Position numbers and translations under genes: made by a program. Of a DNA stretch of 64,000 bases, positions 1 through 14,000 are shown one piece after another. The number at the start of each line of letters is the position of its first letter. The stretch's first letter is position 1. The notes beneath the pieces were generated by a model. It was not told where the DNA came from. It was given only the letters and a program-made list of their open reading frames with translations, and made no database searches. This stretch comes from Acanthaster planci (taxonomy: Eukaryota > Echinodermata > Asteroidea > Valvatida > Acanthasteridae): the NCBI RefSeq assembly GCF_001949145.1, contig NW_019091360.1:3953901-4017900 (forward strand). The letters run 5' to 3'.

Positions 1-933
1 AATCCTGGACAAAATAGTTGGAACACCTTGTGGGAAGCGCAGTGAAAAGATCCCCCTCTCCCCCATTCAATGTTGCGGTAATTTATTGGACCAAGATTAA
101 GCCCAACTTACCCAACGAGAAACAACATTGACAGGGGGCGAGGGGGAGGCATGTTCCAACGAGATTTGTCCAGGATTGTCTCTAAAAAGTCCGCCTAATC
201 CTAATAGGGAGTGCGTACATCCCGCTCTTAAAAAATGCTGCACATGCACGCATGATAACAACTGGAGCGGTACACCACCTCAACTGAAAAAACATCCGTT
301 TTCTTTTTCTTTCACGGTTCACCGTTGCAATGTTTGCAACATCTGAAACCCAACCAGAAAGTGAAAAGAGCTCAGACAAAATTGTGTACTCCTCATGTAA
401 CCATATTGCCCGTCAGGCCGAATAAAATACATTTAGAACTGATGTCTCACATTTACTGTCCATTCCAGCTGTGAGGAATTTTACTCTTGGATAGCGCAGA
501 TATTGACAGGTGCCAAATACAGTCGTTCCTGACATATATGTAGATATTGCTGGTTGCCAATATCCATTCTATTAGTGAATGAAATGTTAAATTAGCAGAT
601 CAAAAATTGGCATGGTACAATTGCTGTACTTGTCTTTCACTTTGTTCATTGAGAATGCAGTGGCATACATGTACAGGGTAACTGGTGCTACATTTCTGGC
701 GTAGGAGGGGGCAACTGGGGGTGCACATATTTTTTCAAGGGGGCACCACCAGAAAACAAGCTGCAGCTACATTACAACGGACACTGTTCAAAGTTTTCAA
801 ATAGGGGGCACTGGGGGAGGGGGTTATAGCATCCGAACATGCCCCCCCTCCTGTAGTTACGCCACTGTGAGACTGACAGGAAATGTTCCAATTTGAGAAG
901 TTGTATTAATGTCAGTTATACTCTTTATTGTAG
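1..933. other. upstream non-coding sequence
   Basis: No exon supported. It holds the hAT-like element at 658-867. The sequence could be 5' flank or an intron of a longer version of the SPEG-like gene. Confidence 0.5.
658..867. mobile_element. hAT-like non-autonomous element (MITE)
   Basis: Ends are CAGTGGCATA and TTACGCCACTG (inverted CAGTGGC). The flanking 8 bases are TGAGAATG on the left and TGAGACTG on the right, an 8-bp target duplication with one difference, as hAT elements make. The interior is G-rich (GGGGGTGCACATATTTTTTC) and shared with the copy at 5928. Confidence 0.75.
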
Positions 934-1048
934 ATAATGCCATATGGTATGTTCACGTCCACCTGGTTTCCCACGGTTCCAACAGAGATTGGATGATTCA
1001 ACATCATGTCATTCTTTTCTGCTGGTCATTTGCTGGAGACTATAGAAG
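934..1048 (+). CDS. possible upstream exon (5' UTR or coding)
   Basis: A pyrimidine-rich acceptor ending TTGTAG (AG at 932-933) and a strong donor GAAG|GTAAGA at 1048/1049 bound 115 bases. Only one of the three frames is open across it. That frame ends in phase 2 (AG|), which is the phase needed by the weak acceptor before 1747, where AG+A gives Arg. The translation is not Ig-like and I do not recognise it, so this may equally be a 5' untranslated exon. Phase agreement is the only support beyond the splice signals. Confidence 0.3.
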
Positions 1049-1227
1049 GTAAGATGGACAGTGCTTCTGTTGCAACATGGATTCACTTTTTCATATTTAG
1101 TTTCTGGTTTTGATGAAAATTAGTTTCTTACCGGGGGGGAGGGGGTTGAGAGGTGTTTCAGCAGAACCAAAGTCAAATGACAGATGGCTGAGGTCACTCA
1201 ATAAAGATTGGCCCAATGCCACATACA

Positions 1228-1283
1228 TCAACCTCAACTATCCTCACTCCATCAGTCAGAGGACTGAGGGCTGTAAGGGTTAA
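1228..1283. mobile_element. degenerate copy of the 59-bp TTAACCCT hairpin family
   Basis: The right half, read on the minus strand, is TTAACCCTTACAGCCCTCAG; the left end is TCAACCTCAACTATCCTCA. This aligns with the intact 59-bp hairpins at 59327 and 61821, with several changes. Confidence 0.45.
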
Positions 1284-1402
1284 TAGGAACTTACAAGACA
1301 TCGTGAGCTTGATGCTGGGAGGGGTGTTTACAAAGGTCACATACATATGTAGTTGTAAGTCTTTCTCATCTTTATTCATATGATTTATTCATAAAGTCTT
1401 TT

Positions 1403-1554
1403 GCTAAATCAAGTATAAAGAATCAGTAGCACTTTAATGACTAACTATTAAAGTAAAACTCTGTTTTACTTTAATAGTTAGTCATCAAAGTGCTACTGAT
1501 TCTTTATATTTGTATTCTACCTGACTGATACAGCTACCCACCGCTAAATCAAGT
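1403..1554. repeat. long hairpin flanked by 12-bp direct repeats
   Basis: Arms at 1414-1459 and 1463-1508 are inverted copies (46 bases, one mismatch) around a 3-base loop TCT. The identical 12-mer GCTAAATCAAGT stands at 1403-1414 and 1543-1554. Confidence 0.85.
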
Positions 1555-1768
1555 TAAATGCATGTACCAAAATGACATACACTGTATATACATGTACATG
1601 TATTGTAAATTATGGCTAGAACACATTATTTTGTAATGTACATGTACGTCAGCTGTTTACATGATGTCAAAATATATTCAGAAAGGGTACTCACTTGGAG
1701 TTGTACATTGGACCATGTTTCCATAGTACCAGCTCTCTGAGTAAAGATTTGATGAATACTGCCCTCTT

Positions 1769-2028
1769 ATGTTGGAATTTGGCCAATTTGATCACTCCCA
1801 AGAGTCCAGCGATAGTGATCTTGACAGCAATGGCTTTGACACAGCATCTGAAGGTGAAGAGGCGCCAGAGTTCACCCAGCAATTGGTGGATCAAACAACC
1901 AGGGAGGGGGAATCAGTCATCTTTGTCTGTACAATCACTGGCCACCCCAAACCGGATGTGAATTGGTTCAGGAATAAGTCGGCCATTGGGAAACACGAAG
2001 ACTTCACCATCGCTGTGAGCAGAGACAG
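1769..2028 (+). CDS. SPEG: exon 1: acidic leader and first half of Ig domain 1
   Basis: The exon encodes an acidic Ser/Asp/Glu stretch (ESSDSDLDSNGFDTASEGEE) followed by the A-D strands of an I-set Ig domain: APEFTQQL, then EGESVIFVC (B-strand Cys), PKPDVNWF (core Trp). It ends at AGAGACAG|GTAAGT in phase 2. The left edge is uncertain. The ATG at 1769 has a poor context, and the frame stays open back to 1745, where an AG could be an acceptor (exon from 1747, phase 2). Either this is the first coding exon or it continues from exons upstream. The 3' end is confident, the start is not. Confidence 0.75.
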
Positions 2029-5000
2029 GTAAGTCGTTATCTTTTTTTCCTTTTTTGGTTAATGTGTATCATCTCAAATCACAACTTCGTCTGATGTCAT
2101 TCTGTTTGTAACTAAAGAAGTTAGGAGAAAATTTTAATTTTTTAATGCTCAAGAGATATAGCTTGATTGTTTTAGCTTCATTTTTCTCATTAAAAAAGTA
2201 TTCATGAATTATGCCTGAGTTATTTAATATGTTCTTTATGTTTATTTTACAATGGATGAAGAGACTGCAGTTTGCATAACACTACTGATATGAAATGGTT
2301 CTCATTTAAAAATTGACTTTATTCATAATACATGCATGCACAAAAATAAATGATTTGTTAACTGTAATTTGATTAAAGTTTGATTGTTATTCCCAGAGCG
2401 AGAAGTTACCTTACCTTTCCAATGCATGAGTGATGGAGGAACCATCAAAATAAGTTGAATACTAATAGTCACTGTGAAAAATGTACTCTTCCATTCAGAA
2501 TTTGTTGTGGCTCTGTGCCAGTAATCAGTAAAACATACCGGTATTCCTTCACGTTTAGCATTTCATGACACTCATTTAACGCTTAGCATTTCTGTTTTCT
2601 TGAATGACACTTCTTAATTCAAGATAACCTCACTTCCCATCGTTATATCATTCTGGTTATTTGTTTTCATTTTCAGTTTCAATTACTTTGCCATACAAAC
2701 AACTTCCTGTTTCCTGTTCACTCCAAAGGTATTTAAGTACATGTTGGTGTACTTATCATATGTTTATTAGTTTAGATACCTCAGGCCAAGTATCATCCGA
2801 TTAAGATCATCTATGTTTGTTCCTTGTCATTCCCTGAAGGATGTGAATTCCTTGAGATGAGCATTAATATCCGATGAAGGTTAAATTGTATTATTAAGTT
2901 GAAGAACATCAGATGACAAATTAGGCCTTGTGTGAAGGCCAGGGTAAGAAATAGTTTAATAGTGTGAGGGGACATTTTCAAAACAACTTTTGTTTATTTC
3001 ATGTTGTCTGCACATTTTCTCGAAATTCTAGCAAAGCCAAAAGCACCAACAGAAAGGACAGTTTGATTTTTTTTTAATGACCAGTAAAACTAATGACACA
3101 TCCCAATTTTTCTTCGTGGAATTCTGGATGAAAAACCAAAAAATCAAGACCTAACATTGGTTGATTGTAGGATTTACATGTTTGTACATGTAGATGTTCA
3201 GTTGAAAGAAAAATTGTTATAAATAGAGCTGGAAATAAACTTCCATATCTGCTCGGTAAACGTGTGGGTTTTACTTGTTGTCCGGTTGTTCTTCAAGACG
3301 GAAGTCCAATTTCTGTCAATATTTTATTTCATTGTACATCACTCACATACCCTGGGGATTGCGATTCCAATCTACAGTGTACATGTAGGTCTGGCAATGG
3401 TTGAAGAAATTATCTCCTAAGTTGTTGCACTTGGCATCCATATTGGAGCTCTAGAGTTGCCAATTAGAGGAGGCAAACAGGTCAGAGAATACTGGGAGAA
3501 TGGTGTGTGTCAGCGGAGAGGTCGAAGAAAGCTGTAAATAATACAGGTCCTGGAATCTATGCCATACATCACAGCTTTGTACTGGATACGAATGGTTTAT
3601 GTCAAAACGTCTGAAATGGTTTGTTAGTTACAATAGTAGCCCTGCATTTGTGTATCAAATATTTTGACTGATGAAAGGATATTTCAAAGGAATTTTTTTT
3701 CATTCTGAGAATTTGAGCATTTTTCTCTGAAAAACTGCACATCGCTAGTGTTTACAATCAAAAGATTAAAAGCTAACCAATCAACTACCAGTACAGTATA
3801 TAAAAGCCCTTGTGACCTGAAAGTACAATTTACTGACAGTTACAAATTTATTGTCTTTACTTCTCAGAAAACAAATTTTTAAATGGATGATAATATTTAT
3901 GGCAGTGTCCTCTATTTGTAAACGTATGTATATTCTTGTTATGTCAAAGGTCTAGATTTTATAAATGAAGACAAGTGTTGTTTGATCATTCACATGACAT
4001 TTCTGAGTAAATGGCCAAGTAATTCTCCCAGGAATCATAGAATCATGAAGGCTATCTTTGACGTAGTTCTTTTGGGATTAACGAGCAGAGTGACCCATAT
4101 TGGAATGTGTTTGTGGGATTGGTATCGGATATAATGAGCCGACATTACGCCCATAGGCCACAGAACAGTTACTGTATCCAGCTTTAATTAAATACCAGCT
4201 CCCTCTTTCATGCTGTACATCTTCACGTGGGTATCCCGCAGGGTAAGTAATGTGACTGGTATTTTTCCACACGAGGCGAAGTGCTTTGCAGTAGTATCAT
4301 TTTTCGAAATTTGTGAAGAGCAGGATGCAGTACCAACACGAACATCTCTGTTCCTGTAAGTTTTTCTCTACCGTAAAATGGCACCGATGGTAGAAAGATC
4401 TGTGTTAATCATATTTCAGTGTCAGATTTTCAGGATCCAATTAATCCATTCTCAGTTGAAATGCCTTTTGATAATAGTAATAATAACTTGTAAATGCGCA
4501 CATATCCGCCCTATTGGGTGTTCAAGGCACAGCAAACCTTAAGATAAACAAATCATGGAAAGTAATACAAACAATCAAACTAAGTCCTTGAGACTTTGTG
4601 TTGTTAGAAGGGTTTTGAGTAGTGATTCCAATTTAGTGGTACAAGGACAAGATCTAAGGTGAAGTGGTATAGAGAGTTCCAGGTGTGTGGAGCTGCCACA
4701 GAAAAAGACCTGTCACCCAGGGATGCCAAGACTTGGGTTCCTTGTGAAGTAGCATGTTGCTGGATCCTAGATTTCTTGTAGGAGTGTGAATTTGAAGTAG
4801 ATCAGAAATGTAGGTCGGAGCTCTGCCGTTGAGTGCAGATTGACATGAGAATTTGATTGAGAATGATTGACGTCTTGGCAGACCAGTTTTAAGTCATTAT
4901 GGTCTTTGAAGACATCCTATCTAAATCCCCTCTTCAAGTTCCCATTACATTTCCCAAATATTTGAAGTCTTGAGATTTCCCATCCGTTCTGATCAAGCTC

Positions 5001-8000
5001 GTATTACATTTTACTGCTGCAAAAAGACTCTACTTTGCTGGACATAATTTCCATTTTCAGTGACATAAATTGTAGATTATCAGTGTTAAACTGCTCATTG
5101 GATTAAGATTTAATCAAGAGATTTGTATTTTGACCAAGAACCTTATTTCAGGAATTCAAACCACAAAGCGCAACATTTATCATATATGCCTTCAACTCCA
5201 TAATTCATACCTGTTTTAGACAAAAACGTTTATACTTTAAAAACCATAATACATTTCAACACCTTGAATTCCATCCATCAGCATGTACATACATGTACAT
5301 ATACATGCAGTTGATCTTTTTTAATCTTGGAATTCCTAGCCAGGCCATCTGGTCTGGAGAATTCATCCAGGTCATCTCTCCAAAAAAGTGCCCTTGGATG
5401 TCCTGGTGCTTTCAACAGTGTGATATTAATTTGGGCATGTCTTTGAAGGCCTTCCGTTATCGCATTCGGTACCAGTTCATTGATTTTTATCCAGTAAATT
5501 ACAGGGGCAAAATCCTCAACAAGTCTATGGCTGTCTTCCGAATTCTGTTCAATTAGAAACTGTTTGTCCCTACCTTAAAATGGCCAAAGTATGCAGCAAG
5601 GATCAAGTGAAGGTCCTACTGGAACCTGTCAGCTAATAATGTAAATTTCTAGCAGGCAATAGATGCAGTTGCCGTTAGTGAAATGTTGCAGATGTATTCA
5701 TCAACTCCATCTAGAGATATTAAACTCTCCCAGCCTGTCATCCCTGGTAGCATCAAGATGGAGATTGGAGCATTTGACAGACTTGCGCTGAGATCAGAAT
5801 AATTTTTATTTTAATCAAGACGAACTAAAAGAATAGTTTCAATGGGTAATTGGTACACTTAAGGCTTCTGAAATGTACAGGGTTACATCTATCAAACTTT
5901 GAAATAGACTGAAATGCTCAGTGAAATCAGTGGCATATCTGGGGGGGACGCACCCTCCCCAGATGCCCATGCTTCCCCAGTGGTCCCCTCCATTTAAAAT
6001 CTGTCAAAAATCTCTGTTGAAATGTAGCTGCAGCTTATTTTCTTGTAGTGCTCCCTTGACAAAATGTGTGCACCCCCTGCCCCCCCCCACACTAGCCCCA
6101 GTTCAATATACAGGTTTGTAGGAGAATGTTATTAGAGAATGGAGGAATGGTCTGTTAACATATTTTTTATATTGGCCACAGGCTGCTTAAATTCAATTTC
6201 TTAGTTTTTGTATCAAATCTTCCCATAGTGATGAATGGCCGAAGCAACAGTAGGAATGAGTTTGTTTACACACTTAGCCTTGGCAGGATTTCCCATCTGC
6301 CTGTTACTCTCCCAGATAAGTCATCAATTTGTATCCACTTGACCTCCATAATATTTGTTGCTCTTGAAAATGCCCTTTCAGACACCAACTGATGAATGGT
6401 CACAAGGTCAGTTACGACACTCCACTTACAATGGGTGATGATGAGTGAATATTATCTTTTTAATTTCTGGACAGAGGACCGGACTTTTCACATGGTCTTT
6501 TACTTTAATTGAATTTGTAGCTTGTGGAAGCAACAAAACACAACTTCAGAGTGTGTTTGGGGTGTAAAGGAATTGTGAAGGAAGGAGAGACTTTGTGTTT
6601 GGCACCAGGAAAACCAAATTTGGTAACTTGTTGGTGTGGTGGTTCTTGTCCTGTTTTGCCTGCACCTTGGATGACAGCTTATTAGCCCTTCTAAACCTAC
6701 CCCTCATTAATAGCCCACCCCTGGATGATATTGTCATGTATTTGGTAAAGAAGCCAGTCTTTATGAATCACTTCTGAAAGGTACTCCCCCTTCTGCCATC
6801 TCTCTATCTCCTTCAAGACCCATATGATTAGCTAAAGCTAGACAGTCACATTAAACCACTCAGAGACACCCCAAGAGTACAGTAATCAGGAAGGACTAAT
6901 CTGTTGTACAACCATCAAGACTAATCTCAACAGGTTCTATCTAGTTGATCTTGTTAGCCACATCATTGATAGGAGAAACCCAGCAACCCACCCCCTCACA
7001 CCTATCAAAAAGCTAATCTGGTTAGGCTGTACCCAGTCAGTCACTGTTAACATGCTGTTAGCCACTTCATGTGCCCCCCCCACTCACTTCACACCCTTCA
7101 AGGCTAATTGGATTACCCAGTCACTGGGTACAATTCCCAAAGCAATACCCAACACCAAAATTCTGCCTAATGAACATCAACCCGAAAATGTAAGGTATTC
7201 TGTATGGTGAAAGTACTTGGCATGATCATTTCTTTATGGGTACCATTTAAATTCAGAGTGACCATTACCAGGGAGGATGTCCAAGTCTGACCATGGTCTG
7301 ACCTAGACATGACCCTGGTGGTGTTGTCTGCTTTGAGTTTAAGGGTACTCAACGGCAGATTTTTCTTAAAGGACATACATGTAGTCTTCACCTGACAATT
7401 TTATTTCCCTGAAGGAGGCAGTGGACAAACCATGTTGGAAGTGATGAGTGATCTTTCTTTTTGTCATTGCTTGAAGTGATTTTAAGTGATTACTTTCTGT
7501 TTGTCCAGACTGTTCCTTTTTGTATCAGAGAAGTTGGGAAGGAATTTTAATTAAATGACCATGTGATGACTGTACAAATGATTTCAAAAAGACAGCACAC
7601 CCTCCGGAAATGTAGGCAGACTGAATTAGTCCATATTCTTTGTCCTACATGTAGCTCTATGGTTGATGTTTATTACCACTTTGTATGCCAAGTGAATATT
7701 GGGTGTAGGATCTCCCAAGGTTACCTCCTTATGAGGCATAAAGGGATGCCTTGCGTGAAGAGACATTGCACTTGCTGAAAAGCAATTAACTCAGATGTCA
7801 TCTCCAGTTATACTCTTGCCAGGGATTGGCTGCAAAGTTTTGTGGTTGACTTAATAAAGTCTTAAGGCTAGGCAATGATGGGATGAAAACTTGGATGGAG
7901 GCTAATTAATTGGAGTTCACTGACCAAGCAGGATGGCTATGTATACTCATTAGCTCCTGCCGTTTCTAAAGTGCATCTCACCTTATGCCACATACATGTA

Positions 8001-11000
8001 CATGACCCAGCACTGCCTGTGTATCAATTTACATGTAGTTCATACATTGCACGGGGCGGCACACGATAGGGGTAGCCATAATCCGGTCCTGTCTCCTGCG
8101 ACATACACCTTCACGTTTTGATCAAAAGGGGCAGCAGTGGAGATCCGTAGCCTGTGTTCAATACTTGTGCATGCCGTAGTCTTCACATGGAGACACCGCA
8201 CCGCGTATTGCCCATATAGAGTACAACATGAACCTTTGAAAATATTTCTTGTTGGAGTTTTCCTGAAGATATACCCCACATACATATTTGCAGTGGACGT
8301 TAGTAATGACACACATGATAAAGCCAAAAGTAAAAGAGGTTTTTAAGTGATATTCAGCTATTTTATGCAACATCGTCATCAGAAGCCAGTATTGATCCTT
8401 GACATATCATAAACTGATTTTTATCGACATTATTAAACCCTTATAAACTCTACACTATTCAAATATCAACTGGACTTTCGGTTACGAAATAAAATCCTGT
8501 GACAGAATAAAATCACAGGGAACCAGATTTTCAAGCTTGTGAATCTGGCTTTTAAAACCTTTCTAAACTAATGACCACCAGGATGATCTTTAGTTTAACG
8601 CTGACTTTACAGTTGTGTGTTTCACGTTCTTGTGAAAACCCGGTTGCAAGAATATCTTGATTTGTTTTACAGGAAGAGAGGAAATAAACAAATTTTCACT
8701 GCTCAAAAAAAGCTATTGCATATTCGATTACATAAGATCATTGACTAACAAAATAATCCATTAGACGTCATGTTTCCATCACAAAAGCTCACTGGCTTCC
8801 AGTTTTAGGACCCTCAACATTAAGCAAAACTAAGTTGAAGAAGGAAACATAGCCTAGGTGATGCAGGAAGACCACTGAAACAAACATGCAAAGGTCTATT
8901 TAAGGCCCTAATTTTGGGAAGAGCCACCCTCCATATTTTCTGGCTATGTGCGTTAAAAACATTCCATGTAGGCCTACATGTAACCCCCAATATTTTGCAG
9001 TTTCATTTTAAATATTCCTGTGAACATGTACACTTTATGAAAATTCATGCAAAAGTCATTTGTCTCAAAAAATAGTTCCACAGGTTCAGAATGTTCAGTT
9101 TAGAATTGCAGCTGGCAAAACAGTGAAAGTGTTAGTCAGGACACACCCCAGCATGAATCTAACCCAGCCTCTGGGTTGTCAATTCATTGATTTACCAGAT
9201 GAACTTACCCTTGTACCAAGCCTATGGCATGTTAGTTCCAGGCAATTTGAATAGCTGGTTTCCTTGCTCAGATGGGGTGGTCTCTCAATCTTGAGATTGT
9301 CCTCAAGTTCACCCTTCACTTTCTTCTTCTGGTCAGTGCTCTTATTGATTGAAAACCAGACCCCTTCTAAAAAGGGAAATAATTGGTGTTTTCAGGGCAT
9401 TCCTACTCTGGCTGTTGTTTGTTTGACATTTCTGCTTACATTATATTTTTAGTAGCACCATGTAGGATGGTAGCACCAACATCCCCCGGTGTTAAACTGT
9501 CCGGTTTAGCTTCTCTCAAGCTCATTTGGTAACCATTTTGCTGTTTGTTTTTACAAACCTGGTGTTTCTTCTCTGGTGTAATGCTTTTGGCATTTTCTTC
9601 GGCAAGACCTTTTGCCCTTTTCTGGTTTCACTAATTACTCCTTCCACTCCTGCAAATTTCATCAGTCACAGCGGGGGGGGGGGAAATTAATTTCATCCTG
9701 CAAACTTTATTAAGTGCTTAAAAGCAAAGATATTGGCAGACTTCACTCTGTACACTATGGCCAGGTAGCAAACATGTGTCTACCAGTGAGCATTGTAAAA
9801 TCCAATTCCCTTGCTGAAATCTGATCAGTTTTGCCAAAATTAGAGTTGTCAGTTTTCATACCCTTACACAATTTGAAATTGTTATTGGTCAAACTTTAAT
9901 TTTGAATAGAATTCTTGTAGCTGTACATATGTGCAAGGCATATCAAGTTTTGCCGTCACCAAGTTATCCGGAGCTTCCCGAGAAAAGGTGACATTTTGCC
10001 CAATTTGGAAACCTGACGACTATCATTTTCAGAAAATTGGAGCATAGAAAGTGTGGCGTGCTATTTTGTTTTGCCGTGACTGGAATTCCTGCAATGTTGT
10101 AATCGCACAACTCATAATTTACACATTACATGCTTGTGGGTTGACCATAGGAGATTTCACGGAACTTGGTACACACGCTGAACAAACAACGCATCTCGGA
10201 CTATTGATGGGAAACAGATTTGGATGGTAAATCAGTGGGGAGTCGCAGATGGTTAGCACACATTGAATGGTTGGGGTTGGTTCTGTGATGTTGGAGTGGA
10301 GTGGAACAAATTGAGATGGACAATGGGTGAAGGATGCTGCGAGAATCCCTGACCGGTGAGCAGAGCTTGGGGAACCAGTGACTAGCCAGATGATGAAGAG
10401 TATCCTTTCACAAACAGTAAATCTGTTCTTGCAAGGTTGACACCGTGTTTGTCAAAGCTATAGGGAGCTATCAAATAATTATCAATTTCTTTGTATGACT
10501 AATTTCTGGAACTTCAAAATAATGCCAGCTGTCAAGTTTTTGAAATTGTTGATCAAGCTTCTTTGAAGACATGTTTGTTTCTTTGACATTGAATGTATGT
10601 AAACATGAAACAAATTGCTTGCCAACAAAAGAGACAACGTAGTGTGTGATGTACAATATGTCTGCATTTTTCATTGGATGGAAAATGTATCTTCATCACT
10701 TAGCACCTGAATTCCAAGCCCAACCCTAGATATTACACCGGCCAGAGATCATATCAACCTAAATGTTTGACTTCTCCCAAACTGTTTTCTTAGTTACATG
10801 AACGGCATGGATCCAGTGTTGGTTTGTCTTGGAATCAGCATGACACAGGCTTGGATGTGTCTCAGTTACCCACGTGTTTCATTTCACACACTTCATAATC
10901 TAAGCTGTTATTTTTGTCAGTCTCATCTCAGTCATGTCGCATTTAATTTCATGGATGGCATCAATTCTTCACATGCACGTGTAGCCACAGGTCCAGTCTT

Positions 11001-14000
11001 ACTTTTATGTCAAATATTGAGCTGATTGTTATCCCGTGAATTATTTGCTGTTTTGTCTGAAAAATGGTTGCATGTATCACCTGGTGGACCACAGCATTAG
11101 TTGCCATTGTGAAAAAAAAGTGCATTCTTCAGGTCTGTACGTCTGTGTGTATCATTACTTTACATCAGTTTAGTGGAATCGGTGGTCATTTTCATGTCCC
11201 AGGTTTGAATCTTACCTACTTGGTGTACACCTTTCAGAATTGGGTTTTGTCATTCTGTTATTGATATGTTGGATAACTTGGGTTTGTCTAAGAATCATTG
11301 GCTTAGTGTTTTCCTACAAGGCTAAAATATACAAACCCTGTTCATGTTGTATGTCATATAATTCATTGCAAAAAGCTCTTGTGTGGTACATTGGGTAGGC
11401 ATTCACCGCTTTCAGGGGACAAGTTCTTTTGTTAGGGAAATTTAAACCGAGTTGTGGGGACATTTCTGATTCCCCACAACGTTTTCAGTCCCCACAAAAT
11501 AGGTGACATGTTGAGTGTATGCTCCCACAACTACAGTGAGGGAGTATGTGAACATGCCATGATGAACTTCAAGGATGATTAGTAAATTGTCATATACTGG
11601 TACATGTGCATGTACATTTAGTTTGAAAGTTTCAAAAATTGTTTTTCTGTTCATTAACATTCATAGTGTAATAGCTCAATGTGGTAACACTATGCACACG
11701 TACAGTCAGTACAGTCAATATGAAAATAATACAACAGTACAAATGCACAAAAGACTGGCTTTTTAGCACCTTAATCCCCTCACACTGCTAGCATAAGGAA
11801 CGTTTTTGTTCTAAGATCCAGGCATAGAAAGGGGTTACACACGCCCCATTCCATAGGCCTGTTGCTGTGTTGACTTCTCAGACTCCATGTGTAGCTCATT
11901 TCTGGAATGACTCAAATGCATATGAGGAGCAGCTTTACACATTTGGGACCATTACAACACTAGTTGGCAAAGGTGTTTATAATATTGCCATTAATGGTAC
12001 TAGGTACACTTCTAGCATAACGAACGGTTCCGTTCTAAGATCCAGGCTTAGAAAGGGGGTACACAAGCCCATTCCATAGGCCTGTTGCTGTGTTGACTTC
12101 TCAGACTCCATGTGTACCTAGTACCATTAATGGAAACTTTATAAACACCTTTGCCAGCTAGTGTTGTAATGGTCCCAAATGTGTAAAGCTGCTCCTCATA
12201 TGCATTTGGGTCATTCCAGAAATTAGGGCTCCTTTTTTTCATGTCCCTGTCACATCTGACATTTGATTTTGTAAGTTCAAAACACATTTTCTACATGTAA
12301 TTTCCAAGAGTGATAAATTGATGCAAATTACCTGCCACACAAAGTGTAGTAATAGTTTGAAATCAAATCAATCATGTCAAATAACAGAGGTTAGATGTAA
12401 CGAGGACACAAAAATGACACCCTTTTGGTCCCCTTATTTCTGGAATTACCCATTTCTAAAATGAGAGAGTACATGTTTATACATGTACATTGATTTCATG
12501 ACAATTTATCAAAAGGCATGATTTATGCTCGTAGTGTGTACACATATCCTTGTTTAGAAACTGCTTATCCCTGGTGTGCCGTACAAATGGTGTAGGCCTA
12601 TGTGCATGTAAGTGTTGTCAACCTTCTGCCCCCCCACCTTCATGTGTACATATTTATCTATGGACGGCTCTTTAACAGATTTTTTTTTCTTCTCTGAATT
12701 GGGATGTGTTCGATGCTGGAATGGAATGCTTCCATGAGCATCTGTTCAGTCATGGGCAGAGTGTTATTTAATCAGTTGGTTGCCAATAAAATCCAGCAGT
12801 GATTCTGACAAAATGATGGTCTAGAAATAGCAGCGTCCGCTGAGCCTTTATGCCGAACACGTGCCTCGGCATTTGGGCAAAATATCCGACAGAGAGCCAG
12901 GATTAAAGGGTGCAACAATGTTGTGTTTCTTCAGTTGTAAAACAACACATTTATGGAATTCCTCCTTTGCATGTTCAATAATTAAGTTCTTGAAGCAAGC
13001 TGAAGAGCCAATCTACAACAGATATCAAATAATGTCTGTAGAATTGTTTTTCAAGTAGCATTCTCTCAATGAAAAATCAATGTTTTTAGTGGAAACATTA
13101 TCAAGAATTCTTGTACGTACATGTATTTACATACATGTACATGTAATGAATGTTAAATTTAATTTTTGCAGCCTGTAATGTAAATCTGTAAATAGTAACT
13201 TGATATGAATGTGTAAGTCTCCATGAGAAAGTTCCCGGTATATTGTAAAATGTTAATGATTTATTCACATCTTATTATTACGGAGCAGTATATCAGGATA
13301 ATATGCCATTATTACATTACCTGATAAAGGAAAATGTTGGACCAATGGGTTAGTAGTGTTGGATGGTTCTTGTTTAGGATCTGTCTCTTTTGGCCATCTG
13401 TATGACTCATACAGAGGCCTCACATTACCGTATTGTTTTATCGTAAATTTCTTTTAAAAACTTTTTTTTGCCCTGATTTTCATACAGATACAGCCTGCAG
13501 ATCAGCCCGGCATATCCTGAAGACACTGGTATCTACACAGCCCAAGCATCCAACAGTTCCTGGGTGAGATGTTCACAGGCAAGATTAACGGTCAAAGAAT
13601 TCTTCACAGACAGTGATGAACTGAATGGTCTGTGCTTTGGTAATGACCTTCAACAGGCAGATGGTAGCAGTGAAGATGAAGATTCATCTGCTGACGTAGA
13701 CCCAGAGACGGAGGCGGCGGCAAGGTTAGGCAACAACAAGGGGCAAGGACGGAGGTCAGGAATGATGGCCAAGATGTTAAAGAAGAGAATCCGGCTTAAG
13801 CCAGGAGACACAGCCTTGCTGGAGTGTTTCTTGGATCCATCCAAGGCAAATGTCAAAGTCAAATGGTACGTACATGTATAAGAATAAACACGTTGATCTA
13901 AACATTTCTCAGGTCAAAAGATGGATGTTTAAGGAAGTAGCAAAACAAGGTGATGGAGATCCATGGTGATTATTCAAAAGTCTTTCAGGGTCAGTAATAT

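Larger units (their letters stand above)
2029..13487 (+). other. intron 1 (about 11.5 kb), splitting Ig domain 1
   Basis: The intron interrupts Ig domain 1 between its D and E strands in phase 2. It is AT-rich and contains a dispersed repeat at 4471-4900, a reverse hAT-like copy at 5928-6105 and a foldback cluster at 11788-12451. No convincing exon or minus-strand gene was seen; the open frames are short, lack protein-like composition and have no matching splice signals. Confidence 0.7.

Noticed and set aside
2029-13487. Obscurin-type RhoGEF (DH-PH) or SH3 exons that would make this obscurin
   Set aside because: No such exon found in the window; the five Ig-Fn3-two Ig order before kinase 1 fits SPEG better.
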